Of a stretch of 50,394 nucleotides of DNA, positions 7,769 to 15,272 are shown in pieces. The translations under genes and the position numbers were made by a program. Every line of letters starts with the position of its first letter. Within the stretch, counting starts at the first letter, position 1. The notes below the pieces were generated by a model that saw nothing but the letters and a program-made list of their open reading frames with translations, ran no database searches and was not told where the DNA came from. The DNA lies in NCBI GenBank assembly GCA_905234125.1, contig CAJOGQ010000009.1, positions 1-50,394 of the forward strand, in the 5' to 3' direction. Source of the DNA: an uncultured Bacteroidaceae bacterium (GTDB lineage Bacteria > Bacteroidota > Bacteroidia > Bacteroidales > Bacteroidaceae).

Positions 7769-8920
7769 TGGGAGCGTTAACTCCACGGAATAGACATCTG
7801 CATCGTCGTGGATGCGGAGTGTGTAGTTGCTGTCGTAGAGCAGGTCAAGACGCTTGCGGACGTTGGCAAGCCCTACACCACCTGACTTCTCTCCTTCTGG
7901 GGAATTGGTTGGAACCTCTATTTTCGAGTTGCGGCAAGTGAAACAGAGGTGAGGGGTGAGCGGTGAAGGGTGAGAGATTTCCACTTTTATTTCGATGAAC
8001 GATTCATGCTGATAGCTGACGCCATGCTTGAAAGCATTCTCGATGAAGGTGATGAGTATGAGTGGAGGTATCTGACGGTCGGGAACTTCTGAAGGCAGGT
8101 CGAGCGTAATCTTCACCTTCTCCGTGTAGCGCAGTTGCATCAGCGTGACATAGTGGCTGATGAAGTCGAGTTCGCGAGAGAGTGGCACGCCCTGTTTGTT
8201 GCCCTCGTAGAGCACGAAGCGCATCATTTTCGACAACTCCACAATGGTGTCCTTCGCCTGCTCGGGGTCTATATCGACCAGCGCGTGGATGTTGTTGAGC
8301 GTGTTCATGAAGAAGTGCGGATTGATCTGATAGCGCAGGTATTCCAGCTGTTGTTCCAGATTCTTGTGCTCCAGTTCAGCCAGACGCTTGCGGTCTTCAC
8401 GATTGCGGAAATAGCCTTTGATGCCGAGGTTGGCGCCAAACATCAGGATGAGCACCACGACGGCCAGGATGTCGCGCTCTCCGACGATGGGAGGTGGCAT
8501 GCCTGGGCGATGCTCTGCACGAGGTGGTCTGTGTTGTTTGTCGAAGGGAGGCGGTTCGTGTCTGTCCCTCTGCTCCATTGGCGGTCTGTGATCTCGATGC
8601 TCACCAGCTTTAGGTCTGCTGGTGCATTGATAGAGCGTGAACGCCACGATGATGACAGCCATGATGGAGAAGTACGCCACGCGTTTGTTTCTGTACACCA
8701 GCTGTGGTGCCAGCAGGAAGTTATGGACGAGGAAGAGCAACAGGAATGGGACGAACAGTCGCCACACGCCAAGCACTTCTGTCCAGTCGAACAGGAGGTC
8801 AGGGTCACTTACCGTCCGCACATACAAACTCAGCAGGGGGGATGCGAAGAGCAATCCCCACACTGCCAAGTAAATCAGGTTTTCCTGTTTTGATTGTTTC
8901 ATCCAATGTATATGTCTCAT
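7757..8920 (-). CDS. LytS/YpdA-type membrane sensor histidine kinase
   Basis: Sensor kinase of 387 residues for the LytTR regulator. Four hydrophobic segments (about 16-36, 54-70, 83-97, 150-167) suggest cytoplasmic ends. The loop between segments 3 and 4 (about 101-148), predicted periplasmic, is rich in His, Pro, Arg and Glu, with at least five His. The His_kinase domain has phosphoacceptor His202 in 'YQINPHFFMNTLNNIHAL', and the C-terminal ATPase domain has 'LILITFIENAFKHGV' (N box) and 'GGVGLANVRKRLDLLY' (G box). An alternative start is the ATG at 8902 (MKQSKQ). A short heptamer array (7947-7974) is coded in frame inside the ATPase domain. The gene sits 33 bp after the carbohydrate-binding protein gene, so probably in one operon with it. 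Confidence 0.93.
   Translation of the reverse strand: MRHIHWMKQSKQENLIYLAVWGLLFASPLLSLYVRTVSDPDLLFDWTEVLGVWRLFVPFLLLFLVHNFLLAPQLVYRNKRVAYFSIMAVIIVAFTLYQCTSRPKAGEHRDHRPPMEQRDRHEPPPFDKQHRPPRAEHRPGMPPPIVGERDILAVVVLILMFGANLGIKGYFRNREDRKRLAELEHKNLEQQLEYLRYQINPHFFMNTLNNIHALVDIDPEQAKDTIVELSKMMRFVLYEGNKQGVPLSRELDFISHYVTLMQLRYTEKVKITLDLPSEVPDRQIPPLILITFIENAFKHGVSYQHESFIEIKVEISHPSPLTPHLCFTCRNSKIEVPTNSPEGEKSGGVGLANVRKRLDLLYDSNYTLRIHDDADVYSVELTLPLKL
7947..7974. repeat. GGGTGAG heptamer array inside kinase gene
   Basis: Four 7-bp units (AGGTGAG, GGGTGAG, CGGTGAA, GGGTGAG), reading on the minus strand as 'HPSPLTPHL' in a loop of the ATPase domain. Confidence 0.75.
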
Positions 8921-8953
8921 CTCTAATAACGTATGAAACAGGGATTTATTGTA

Positions 8954-10474
8954 TCAATGCCAACCTGGGAAACCGCCTCCGCCGGGGCCAAAGCCTCCAC
9001 CGCCTGGATTGAAGCCACCTCCACCACCTGTGTAGGAAGTGACGCTGACGGACGAACCACCTGTGAATGATGCTCCTGTATTGCCGACACCGTCGAATAT
9101 CTCTGTGCCGCCACTGACGCTGACACCGCTCTGGAGCGTGGGTTGCGAGGCACCAGAGACAACGAGCGTGCTGCCTCCGCTTGAGGGCGTCTTGAATGCG
9201 AACGTGTCATTGCCAACGGTCAGGGCATACCAGGTGTTCTTGCTCCATGAGTTGGCCGAATAGCACGACTGCGTGAGTTGGGCGCCGCTCTCCAATCCGC
9301 CGATGGCCACAATGGTGCCTCCCGTCACATAGAGTTTCTTCTGCTTCTCGCTGTTGGCGTCGATGGCCACCTCAGGCGATGAACTGCCGATGGCGTAGAT
9401 GAGTCCACCCTTGATGTAGCAGTTGCCGTTGGCATCGAGTCCGTCGTTGTTGGTGGCGCGGGCATAGACATAGCCGCCGCTGATGGTCAGGTCGCCAGCC
9501 GAATTGATGGCATCGTCCTTGGAATTGACGCAGACCTCGCCACCTGTGATGCGCAGTTCGCCCTTGCTCTCGATGCCCTCACCAGAGGAAGTGACGTAGA
9601 GTTTGCCACCCTCGATGTAGATGTTGCCAGAGTCTTCATCCTCATGGTCGGTGGTCTCGCCCGTCGAGGTGGTGCCGTCCAATTCGCATTGGATGCCTTC
9701 GTCGCCCGCACCGCTGATGGTGACGGTGCCACTCTGCATGAGGAAATACTCGTTGCAGTTGATGCCATCCTTCACAGCCGAAGTGACATTCAGCGTCAGG
9801 TTCTTCACGCTGATGTAGTCGCCACTCTTGATGCCGTGCTTCGTCTTGCCCGCCACGTTCAGCGTTCCGTTGCCTTGCAGTTGAATCTGTCCCTTGCTGT
9901 AGATGCAGCCTGTCTGCGAACCTTTGGCACCATCGGTCAGCGTGTTCACCGTGTTCTTCTTCGCGCTGATCTGGATGCGCTTGCCGTTGCTGATGTCGAT
10001 GGCCGCACCAGAAGGATTCGTCAGCGTCAGACCAGCCAGCGAAATGGTGCACTTATAAGAACCTGCGAGCGCGAACCCACCATTGGTCGTCGTGCCGCTG
10101 AGCGTGTAGGTGATTTCGTCGTCATCGACGTCATCTGTGTTCGTCTGCTCGATGCTGACATGTGCTCCGCTGATGGTGGCGTCCACATACTGAGCCACAT
10201 TGCCCGCCACCATCACGGTGGCCGATGTGCCGTCATAGCTGATGCCGACGTTGTTGTCCGTTACCTCCGAATCATCCACATTCATTGCGTCGATGTCGCT
10301 GAGTGCGAACGTCTTGCCCATGATGGTCAGGGTCGTTCCGTCGCCGTAAGTCATCTCGCCAGTTTCTGAGGCTGGGAACTGGTAAGTCACGTTGCCCACC
10401 TTCACGTTCAGTGTTTGTGCTGTGGCTGTGAGGGTCAGCATCAGGGCTGTGAGGATTGCAAATATCTTGTTCAT
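8954..10474 (-). CDS. Secreted beta-helix-like carbohydrate-binding protein (Cthe_2159 / DUF4353 type)
   Basis: Secreted protein of 506 residues with signal peptide (MNKIFAILTALMLTLTATAQ). From about 150 to 400 it carries repeated short strands of the form 'G-G-x-L-x-V-T-S-x-G-E-G-I' and 'GDLTISGGYVYARATNNDGLD', the pattern of the Cthe_2159-like carbohydrate-binding family, a right-handed parallel beta-helix with Ca sites in its known member. The last 26 residues are a Gly/Phe/Pro-rich tail (repeats of GGGGF). Its start codon overlaps the stop of the upstream small gene (ATGA), suggesting coupled translation, and the kinase-regulator pair follows. The glycan is unknown; the founding family member binds acidic polysaccharide, but I cannot transfer that. 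Confidence 0.82.
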   Translation of the reverse strand: MNKIFAILTALMLTLTATAQTLNVKVGNVTYQFPASETGEMTYGDGTTLTIMGKTFALSDIDAMNVDDSEVTDNNVGISYDGTSATVMVAGNVAQYVDATISGAHVSIEQTNTDDVDDDEITYTLSGTTTNGGFALAGSYKCTISLAGLTLTNPSGAAIDISNGKRIQISAKKNTVNTLTDGAKGSQTGCIYSKGQIQLQGNGTLNVAGKTKHGIKSGDYISVKNLTLNVTSAVKDGINCNEYFLMQSGTVTISGAGDEGIQCELDGTTSTGETTDHEDEDSGNIYIEGGKLYVTSSGEGIESKGELRITGGEVCVNSKDDAINSAGDLTISGGYVYARATNNDGLDANGNCYIKGGLIYAIGSSSPEVAIDANSEKQKKLYVTGGTIVAIGGLESGAQLTQSCYSANSWSKNTWYALTVGNDTFAFKTPSSGGSTLVVSGASQPTLQSGVSVSGGTEIFDGVGNTGASFTGGSSVSVTSYTGGGGGFNPGGGGFGPGGGGFPGWH

Positions 10475-10893
10475 TTTACTGCGATTTTATGGGTTCCTTG
10501 CTTCGTCTTGACAATATAAATTCCTTTGTGCATCTGGTCTTTCGAGATCTTGTGTCCCTGCAGGTTGTAGATTTCTGTGGCCTCGTCGATGATCATCTGA
10601 CTGCTTTCAACGGCTTTGATGTCAGCCGTTGTGGTTTCGTCAGTCGTGGAGAAATACATTTTGCTGAGGTTCGTGAGTGTGAACGTCTTGGAACCAGCCG
10701 TCAGCGTGGTGCCGTTGATGGTCAGCGGCAGCCCTTCGACCGCTACGGAAGCTTTTGTCCCGTCTGTCGTTTCAAAGGTCAGGTAAGTGAAATCATTTCC
10801 CTCTGTCGCTGCGAAGGGTAGGGGGTGGGTGGTGGCCAGCGTTGTCAGCATCCCTGCCGCCATGAGTAGTGAAAGCATGATTCTTTTCATCAT
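10471..10893 (-). CDS. Small secreted protein with C-terminal sorting-like tail
   Basis: A 141-residue protein starting MMKRIMLSLLMAAGM, with a signal peptide and no recognised enzyme domain. Start at 10893 (or 10890) is chosen because the signal peptide begins there and a consensus promoter lies 37 bp upstream; the frame is open further but would cross the promoter. The N-terminal part ('FTYLTFETTDGTKASVAVEGLPLTI') resembles the start of the downstream carbohydrate-binding protein, which has 'LNVKVGNVTYQFPASETGEM'. The last 35 residues ('EIYNLQGHKISKDQMHKGIY' followed by a basic strand) match the C-terminal tail found on several secreted proteins here. First gene of the operon. Function unknown. 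Confidence 0.75.
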   Translation of the reverse strand: MMKRIMLSLLMAAGMLTTLATTHPLPFAATEGNDFTYLTFETTDGTKASVAVEGLPLTINGTTLTAGSKTFTLTNLSKMYFSTTDETTTADIKAVESSQMIIDEATEIYNLQGHKISKDQMHKGIYIVKTKQGTHKIAVK

Positions 10894-10929
10894 CGTTGTA
10901 GTTGTTTTGTGAGTTATTGATTTTGGGTG

Positions 10930-10962
10930 CAAAGGTAATATAAATAAGGAGAACCAGCCAAA
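10930..10962 (-). promoter_or_regulatory. Promoter of the carbohydrate-binding/kinase operon
   Basis: On the minus strand TTTG (10959-10962), 21 bp, TACCTTTG (10930-10937): full match to the Bacteroidetes consensus. Confidence 0.8.
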
Positions 10963-11050
10963 TTCTTTCAACCAATCCCCCAATTTCTTCAACGAAACGG
11001 TGATGGATAAGAACTTTTTTGTCGCATGCATCAGGGCGAACCCAAGATGT

Positions 11051-11086
11051 AACGTGGGAAAAGATTTGTGAAACGTGGGAAAAGAT
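11051..11086 (+). promoter_or_regulatory. 21-bp-spaced direct repeat upstream of GH115, candidate operator
   Basis: Two identical 15-mers AACGTGGGAAAAGAT at 11051-11065 and 11072-11086, start-to-start 21 bp (two helical turns). It ends 19 bp before a TAACTTTG box. The spacing is that of tandem half-sites used by AraC-type dimers; the binding protein is not known. Confidence 0.6.
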
Positions 11087-11105
11087 GGGGTGGGGGAAAT
11101 GTGCG

Positions 11106-11113
11106 TAACTTTG
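11106..11113 (+). promoter_or_regulatory. Possible upstream -7 box for GH115
   Basis: TAACTTTG matches TAnnTTTG, directly downstream of the 21-bp direct repeat; no TTTG at -33, as expected for an activator-dependent promoter. Confidence 0.45.
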
Positions 11114-11183
11114 TAGGCGATAATGAAAATAGATGAAATGTGGTGTGTTTTTTGAGGGGAAGTGATAAAAAGATGGGGAGATA

Positions 11184-11215
11184 TTTGTACATGTGAAAAA
11201 AAAATCGTAAATTTG
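11184..11215 (+). promoter_or_regulatory. Promoter of the GH115-esterase operon
   Basis: TTTG (11184-11187), 20 bp, TAAATTTG (11208-11215). Transcription would begin near 11222, which makes the ATG at 11237, not the upstream in-frame starts, the usable one. Confidence 0.7.
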
Positions 11216-11236
11216 CAAATGAAAAATGGTCATCGT

Positions 11237-13741
11237 ATGGAACTGAAAAAAGCGTGTATATTTTGGGTGTGCATCTTGTGTTGTTTCTTGTCGGCTGGGG
11301 CAGTCGATTTGAAGAAGTGCCGCATTGTGGTGAGTGAGAATGAGGTGGCTTTGGTGCAGAAGATGAGTGTGGTGCTGAGTGAGGATATTGAAAGGGTGAC
11401 AGGGGTGAAGCCCGAGGTGACGCATGATATGAGTGTGTGTGCACCTGGTCTGAATGTGAATTCTGATGGGTCGTCCCTTCAATTGGCGGCATCTGTCCCA
11501 TGCGCGGTGGTGTTGACCACGGTGGAGCATGTGGAGCCTGTGGCCTCGATGTTGGGGATACCGATGAAAGACATTGACAACATCAGGGGAAAATGGGAGT
11601 GCTACAAGATTGTGACATACACCAATCAGTTGATCATCATTGGCAGCGATGCCCGTGGACTGGCATACGGCGTTCTGCATGTGAGCGAGAAGATTGGGGT
11701 GAGCCCTTGGTATTGGTTTGCTGATGTGCCTGTGGCGAAGAAGGCGAAGCTGGATTATCAGGAGAATTACACGTCGAAGGAGCCTACCATCAAGTATCGT
11801 GGTGTCTTCATCAATGATGAGGACTGGGGCTTGAAGACGTGGGCGGAGAAGAATTTTGAGAAGGAACTGGGTGATATTGGTCCCAAGACTTACGATAAGG
11901 TGTGCGAACTGCTGTTGCGTCTGAAGGGCAACATGCTGGCACCGGCTATGCACACCTGTACGGGGGCTTTCTATAGCCATCCAGAGAGTCAGGTGAAGGC
12001 GGCAGAGTGGGGCATCATGATTACGACGAGCCATTGCGAGCCGATGCTCTTCAACAATGCGGCTCCATCGGAGTGGAACAAGGAGAGGGATGGTGAGTGG
12101 AACTACCTGACGAACAAAGAGACCATCTGGAAGAAGTTTGATAACCGTCTGAGAGAGACGGCTCAGTATGACAATATCTACACGACGGGCATGCGTGGTT
12201 TGCACGATGAAGCCATGAAAGGTTCGACTGACAACAAGGTGAGGGCTCGCACGTTGGAGCAGGTGATGGCCGACCAGCGTCAGATTCTGGAGCGCCACAA
12301 GGGAAAGCCTGCGACGGAGATTCCTCAGATTTTTGTGCCTTATAAGGAGACGTTGGACATCTATGATGCTGGTCTGAAGGTGCCAGAGGACATCACCCTC
12401 GTGTGGCCAGACGACAACTATGGCTACATGAAGCGTGTAAGCAACGAGACGGAAAGGCAACGCAAGGGTGGAAGTGGTGTGTATTATCACCTGAGTTATC
12501 TGGGCACACCTCACGATTTCCTGTGGATTTCGACGATGGCTCCTGTGCTGATGTATGAGGAGCTGAAGAAAGCTTATGATGCTGGTGCTGACCGCTATTG
12601 GCTCCTGAATGTGGGCGACATCAAGCCGATGGAAATGGATATGACGCAGTTCTTCGAGATGGCTTGGGACTTGGAACGGTTTGACCTGAACGCTAAATCC
12701 TCCAAATCAGTTCATCCTAATCGTTATCAGGCTGGGTGGCTTGCTTCGATGTTTGGCAAGCAGTATGAGAAGGACTTCCAATGGGTGCTCGACCAGTATT
12801 ACCGTCTGGCTTGGCAACGCCGACCAGAGTTCATGGGCTATGAGTTGGAGTGGGACAACAATGAGAACAACCGTTTGCACGATACGGATTTCTCTTTCCA
12901 GACAGGTACTGCCCAGCAACGACTGGCTGACTACAAGGCCATCAGCGACAAGGTGGATGCCATTGAGAAAGCTTTGCCAGAGGATTTGCGTCCTGCTTTC
13001 TTCGAGATACTCAGCTACAGCGTGAAGGGTGCCTATCAGATGAACCTCAAGTTCCTGATGGCTCAGCAGAATCATGAGACAGGCAGCGAGGAATGGGCAC
13101 GCAAGTCGAGGGAGGCTAATGACAGCATCATGGCGCTGACTCATCAATACAACACGCAGCTGAATGGCAAGTGGAATCAGATGATTTCGGAGATTCCTCC
13201 AGGCTACACGGCTAAATATCACCTGATGCCGGAGTTTGTGTCGGCTCCTACAGACGCGTATAAACTTCCTGATACTCAGCAGAGAACAGAATTTGCCAAG
13301 AAAGTGGATTTGTCGAGCGTGAAGGTAAAAGCTCCTTTCCGTCTGATAGAGGGCTTGGGTACTGATTGGGTTGGCTTGCAGATGGGTGAACCCTTGAATG
13401 AGGTGCAGAATCCAGGCAGTTTGACATCGGGGCATATCGACCTGACGTTGGGCAATGATATGGAAGTGGGCGACTCCATCACGCTGTGTGTGTCGGTGGT
13501 GCCCTTCTGGCCAGTTGACTATGGAAGGAGCAATCGTCTGGGTGTGAGTGTGGATGGTTGTACGCCTGTGGTGTGTGAGAACCAATTCACGGAGTGGGGT
13601 TGGAGCTGGAAGTTGCAGGTATTGGAGAACAAGAAAGACTATGTGGTGACCTTGCCTCTCGAAAAGACGAAGAAGAGTCATACCCTCTCCCTCATCATTG
13701 GCGACCCAGGACAAATCGTACAAAGAATCACTTATAAGTAG
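11237..13741 (+). CDS. GH115 alpha-glucuronidase (xylan)
   Basis: Glycoside hydrolase of family GH115, which removes (4-O-methyl-)glucuronic acid side chains from glucuronoxylan, including internal ones. From the ATG at 11237 it is 834 residues with signal peptide MELKKACIFWVC...SAGA. The family signature 'KYRGVFINDEDWGL' is at 186-199, followed by 'RLKGNMLAPAMHT' and 'TTSHCEPML', and later 'VWPDDNYGYMKRVSN' and 'WLLNVGDIKPMEMDMTQFFE'. The last 150 residues form the beta-sandwich end usual for the family. The start was set by the signal peptide and the promoter at 11184-11215. The esterase gene follows after 42 bp in the same direction, the spacer starting with a short heptamer array at the TAG stop. 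Family assignment is strong from the motif set. Confidence 0.93.
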   Translation: MELKKACIFWVCILCCFLSAGAVDLKKCRIVVSENEVALVQKMSVVLSEDIERVTGVKPEVTHDMSVCAPGLNVNSDGSSLQLAASVPCAVVLTTVEHVEPVASMLGIPMKDIDNIRGKWECYKIVTYTNQLIIIGSDARGLAYGVLHVSEKIGVSPWYWFADVPVAKKAKLDYQENYTSKEPTIKYRGVFINDEDWGLKTWAEKNFEKELGDIGPKTYDKVCELLLRLKGNMLAPAMHTCTGAFYSHPESQVKAAEWGIMITTSHCEPMLFNNAAPSEWNKERDGEWNYLTNKETIWKKFDNRLRETAQYDNIYTTGMRGLHDEAMKGSTDNKVRARTLEQVMADQRQILERHKGKPATEIPQIFVPYKETLDIYDAGLKVPEDITLVWPDDNYGYMKRVSNETERQRKGGSGVYYHLSYLGTPHDFLWISTMAPVLMYEELKKAYDAGADRYWLLNVGDIKPMEMDMTQFFEMAWDLERFDLNAKSSKSVHPNRYQAGWLASMFGKQYEKDFQWVLDQYYRLAWQRRPEFMGYELEWDNNENNRLHDTDFSFQTGTAQQRLADYKAISDKVDAIEKALPEDLRPAFFEILSYSVKGAYQMNLKFLMAQQNHETGSEEWARKSREANDSIMALTHQYNTQLNGKWNQMISEIPPGYTAKYHLMPEFVSAPTDAYKLPDTQQRTEFAKKVDLSSVKVKAPFRLIEGLGTDWVGLQMGEPLNEVQNPGSLTSGHIDLTLGNDMEVGDSITLCVSVVPFWPVDYGRSNRLGVSVDGCTPVVCENQFTEWGWSWKLQVLENKKDYVVTLPLEKTKKSHTLSLIIGDPGQIVQRITYK

Positions 13742-13759
13742 TTTAGGGTTTAGAGTTTT
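13739..13759. repeat. Heptamer array at the GH115 stop codon
   Basis: Units TAGTTTA, GGGTTTA, GAGTTTT; the first three bases are the stop codon. The same unit sequence occurs on the minus strand in the array at 4814-4862. Confidence 0.7.
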
Positions 13760-13783
13760 CAAAATTAATAAATACTAATCATT

Positions 13784-15178
13784 ATGAAAAGAATCTTTTC
13801 CGTATGTGTGCTGATGCTCATCGTCACGATGGCATTTGCAGCGAAAGTTGACAAAGTCGTGAACATCTCTGTCAAAGATGATAACGGCAAAACAGAGACA
13901 CGCTCCTATAGGCTTTACGTACCCAATGGCGTGAAAGAAAACGCTCCGTTAGTGGTATCTCTTCATGGTGCTAATGGTAATCAATACGCAAATCGCCCGA
14001 TGACTACAGATGTAGCAGATGCAGAAGGCTTCATTGTGGTTTATCCACAGGGAAAAACGATTAACTTCTATCTTGCAGGTATGAACACGACGGGTTGGAA
14101 TTCTACAGGTGAGGATAATGCAGATGTTGAGTTTATCAAGGCTGTGATTGAAGATGTAGCCAAGAACTATTCCATCGATCGCAATCGCATTTACTGCTGC
14201 GGATTCTCTAATGGTGGTATGATGACCTATGCACTCTCCAACACGTGTAGCGACATCTTTGCCGCTTTTGCTTCTATTAGCGGATTACAAATGAATGAGT
14301 TTCACTTCCATCACACAGGTGTACGTCCAGTTCCATTCCTCCATATTCATGGAAAGGCCGATGATTTTGTGAAGTATTCATGCATGCCTGTCATTGTGGA
14401 TGAAATGGTGGCACGTATCGGTGCTAATCCTGTGGGTGTGAAGACTACGGCGAAAGGTAAGTATGACAAGAATGTGTATGAGGCAGCAGAAGGTGGTTTC
14501 CCCTATGTCTATTATGAAGTAGATGGTATGGGACATAACGACTTTACAAACAGTACCCCTGAAGGTAATTCGGCCAAGACCATGTGGAAGCACTTCCAGC
14601 AGTACACCCTCGATACTCCTTGTGATGCGACCCTCAAGTGGGCTCCCCGTATTGAGGAAGAAGGTTATGAACCCAAGAAGCATGGATGGATTATGAATGC
14701 AGGCACGACATTGCTTTCTTTTGGTCGTGATCAGCATAAGTCTGACAACAGTGACAACAATGTCTATCGCTCCTTCCAACTTGACAATGGTAACTATAAA
14801 CTTAGCTTCCATTCAGAGGGTGAGGCTGGCAAAACCATGACTGTGAAGATTCAGAAATTGTCTGGCAAGCGCAATGTGGTGCTTAACTCCACAGCCAGTG
14901 TTGGTGGAGATGCTGCTTTCGCCTTTAAGATTGAAGATGGTTGGGGTGAGTACAAATTTACTCTTACTCGTGAGAATGCAGCCGATGAGATAACCATCAC
15001 CAAACTCATGCTCACTACTGCTACAGACGAGGAAGTGTCGGCTCTTTCTGCTCCACAAGCAAAACGAGGTGGTCTGGAGCAGTCTTACACACTTTCAGGC
15101 ATTCCAACAGCTCAGCCTCAGCACGGCATCAATGTGGTGAAGGCTGGTGATGAAGTGAAGAAGGTGTTTGTGAGATAG
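13784..15178 (+). CDS. CE1-type secreted esterase (feruloyl/acetyl-xylan; PHB-depolymerase-like fold)
   Basis: Secreted serine esterase of 464 residues with signal peptide MKRIFSVCVLMLIVTMAFA. The alpha/beta-hydrolase domain (about 25-275) has the oxyanion segment 'PLVVSLHGANGN', nucleophile Ser142 in 'CCGFSNGGMM', a likely acid at Asp193/194 in 'HIHGKADDFV' and His251 in 'GMGHNDF', the LpqC/poly(3-hydroxybutyrate) depolymerase-like pattern of CE1 esterases. Residues about 280-420 form an extra beta-rich domain that could bind carbohydrate, and the end ('QSYTLSGIPTAQPQHGINVV' plus a basic tail) is like the C-terminal sorting tails on other secreted proteins here. Being behind GH115 suggests removal of ferulate or acetate from xylan; which ester is cut is open. 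Confidence 0.87.
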   Translation: MKRIFSVCVLMLIVTMAFAAKVDKVVNISVKDDNGKTETRSYRLYVPNGVKENAPLVVSLHGANGNQYANRPMTTDVADAEGFIVVYPQGKTINFYLAGMNTTGWNSTGEDNADVEFIKAVIEDVAKNYSIDRNRIYCCGFSNGGMMTYALSNTCSDIFAAFASISGLQMNEFHFHHTGVRPVPFLHIHGKADDFVKYSCMPVIVDEMVARIGANPVGVKTTAKGKYDKNVYEAAEGGFPYVYYEVDGMGHNDFTNSTPEGNSAKTMWKHFQQYTLDTPCDATLKWAPRIEEEGYEPKKHGWIMNAGTTLLSFGRDQHKSDNSDNNVYRSFQLDNGNYKLSFHSEGEAGKTMTVKIQKLSGKRNVVLNSTASVGGDAAFAFKIEDGWGEYKFTLTRENAADEITITKLMLTTATDEEVSALSAPQAKRGGLEQSYTLSGIPTAQPQHGINVVKAGDEVKKVFVR

Positions 15179-15224
15179 TTGACAGTTGATAGTTGACAGT
15201 TGATAGTTGACAGTTGACAGTTAA
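15176..15224. repeat. TAGTTGA/CAGTTGA heptamer array at the esterase stop codon
   Basis: Seven tandem units, TAGTTGA and CAGTTGA mostly alternating, beginning exactly with the TAG stop codon and running into the terminator hairpin. Confidence 0.93.
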
Positions 15225-15259
15225 GGCTAACGTTGAAGAGCGTTAGCCTTAATTATTTT
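15221..15259. terminator. Bidirectional intrinsic terminator
   Basis: Perfect 12-bp stem TTAAGGCTAACG / CGTTAGCCTTAA with an 8-nt loop, then TTATTTT on the plus strand. It lies between the convergent esterase and sensor genes. Confidence 0.85.
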
Positions 15260-15272
15260 CGTTAACTTACCA

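Noticed and set aside
11162..11236. Upstream in-frame starts for GH115
   Set aside because: They lie upstream of or at the transcription start implied by the promoter at 11184-11215, and the signal peptide begins at 11237.
10793..12514. Long antisense open frame (573 codons) across the GH115 start and its promoter
   Set aside because: It runs through two well-supported promoters and antisense to GH115, has no recognisable domain, and is His/Pro/Leu-rich as expected from the reverse frame of a real gene.
12707..13762. 351-codon antisense open frame over GH115
   Set aside because: Shadow of the GH115 frame; no start signals and no family pattern.
15176..15224. Heptamer array considered as an operator or attachment site
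   Set aside because: It is a direct tandem repeat between a stop codon and a terminator, with like arrays at many unrelated places; no recombinase gene is near.
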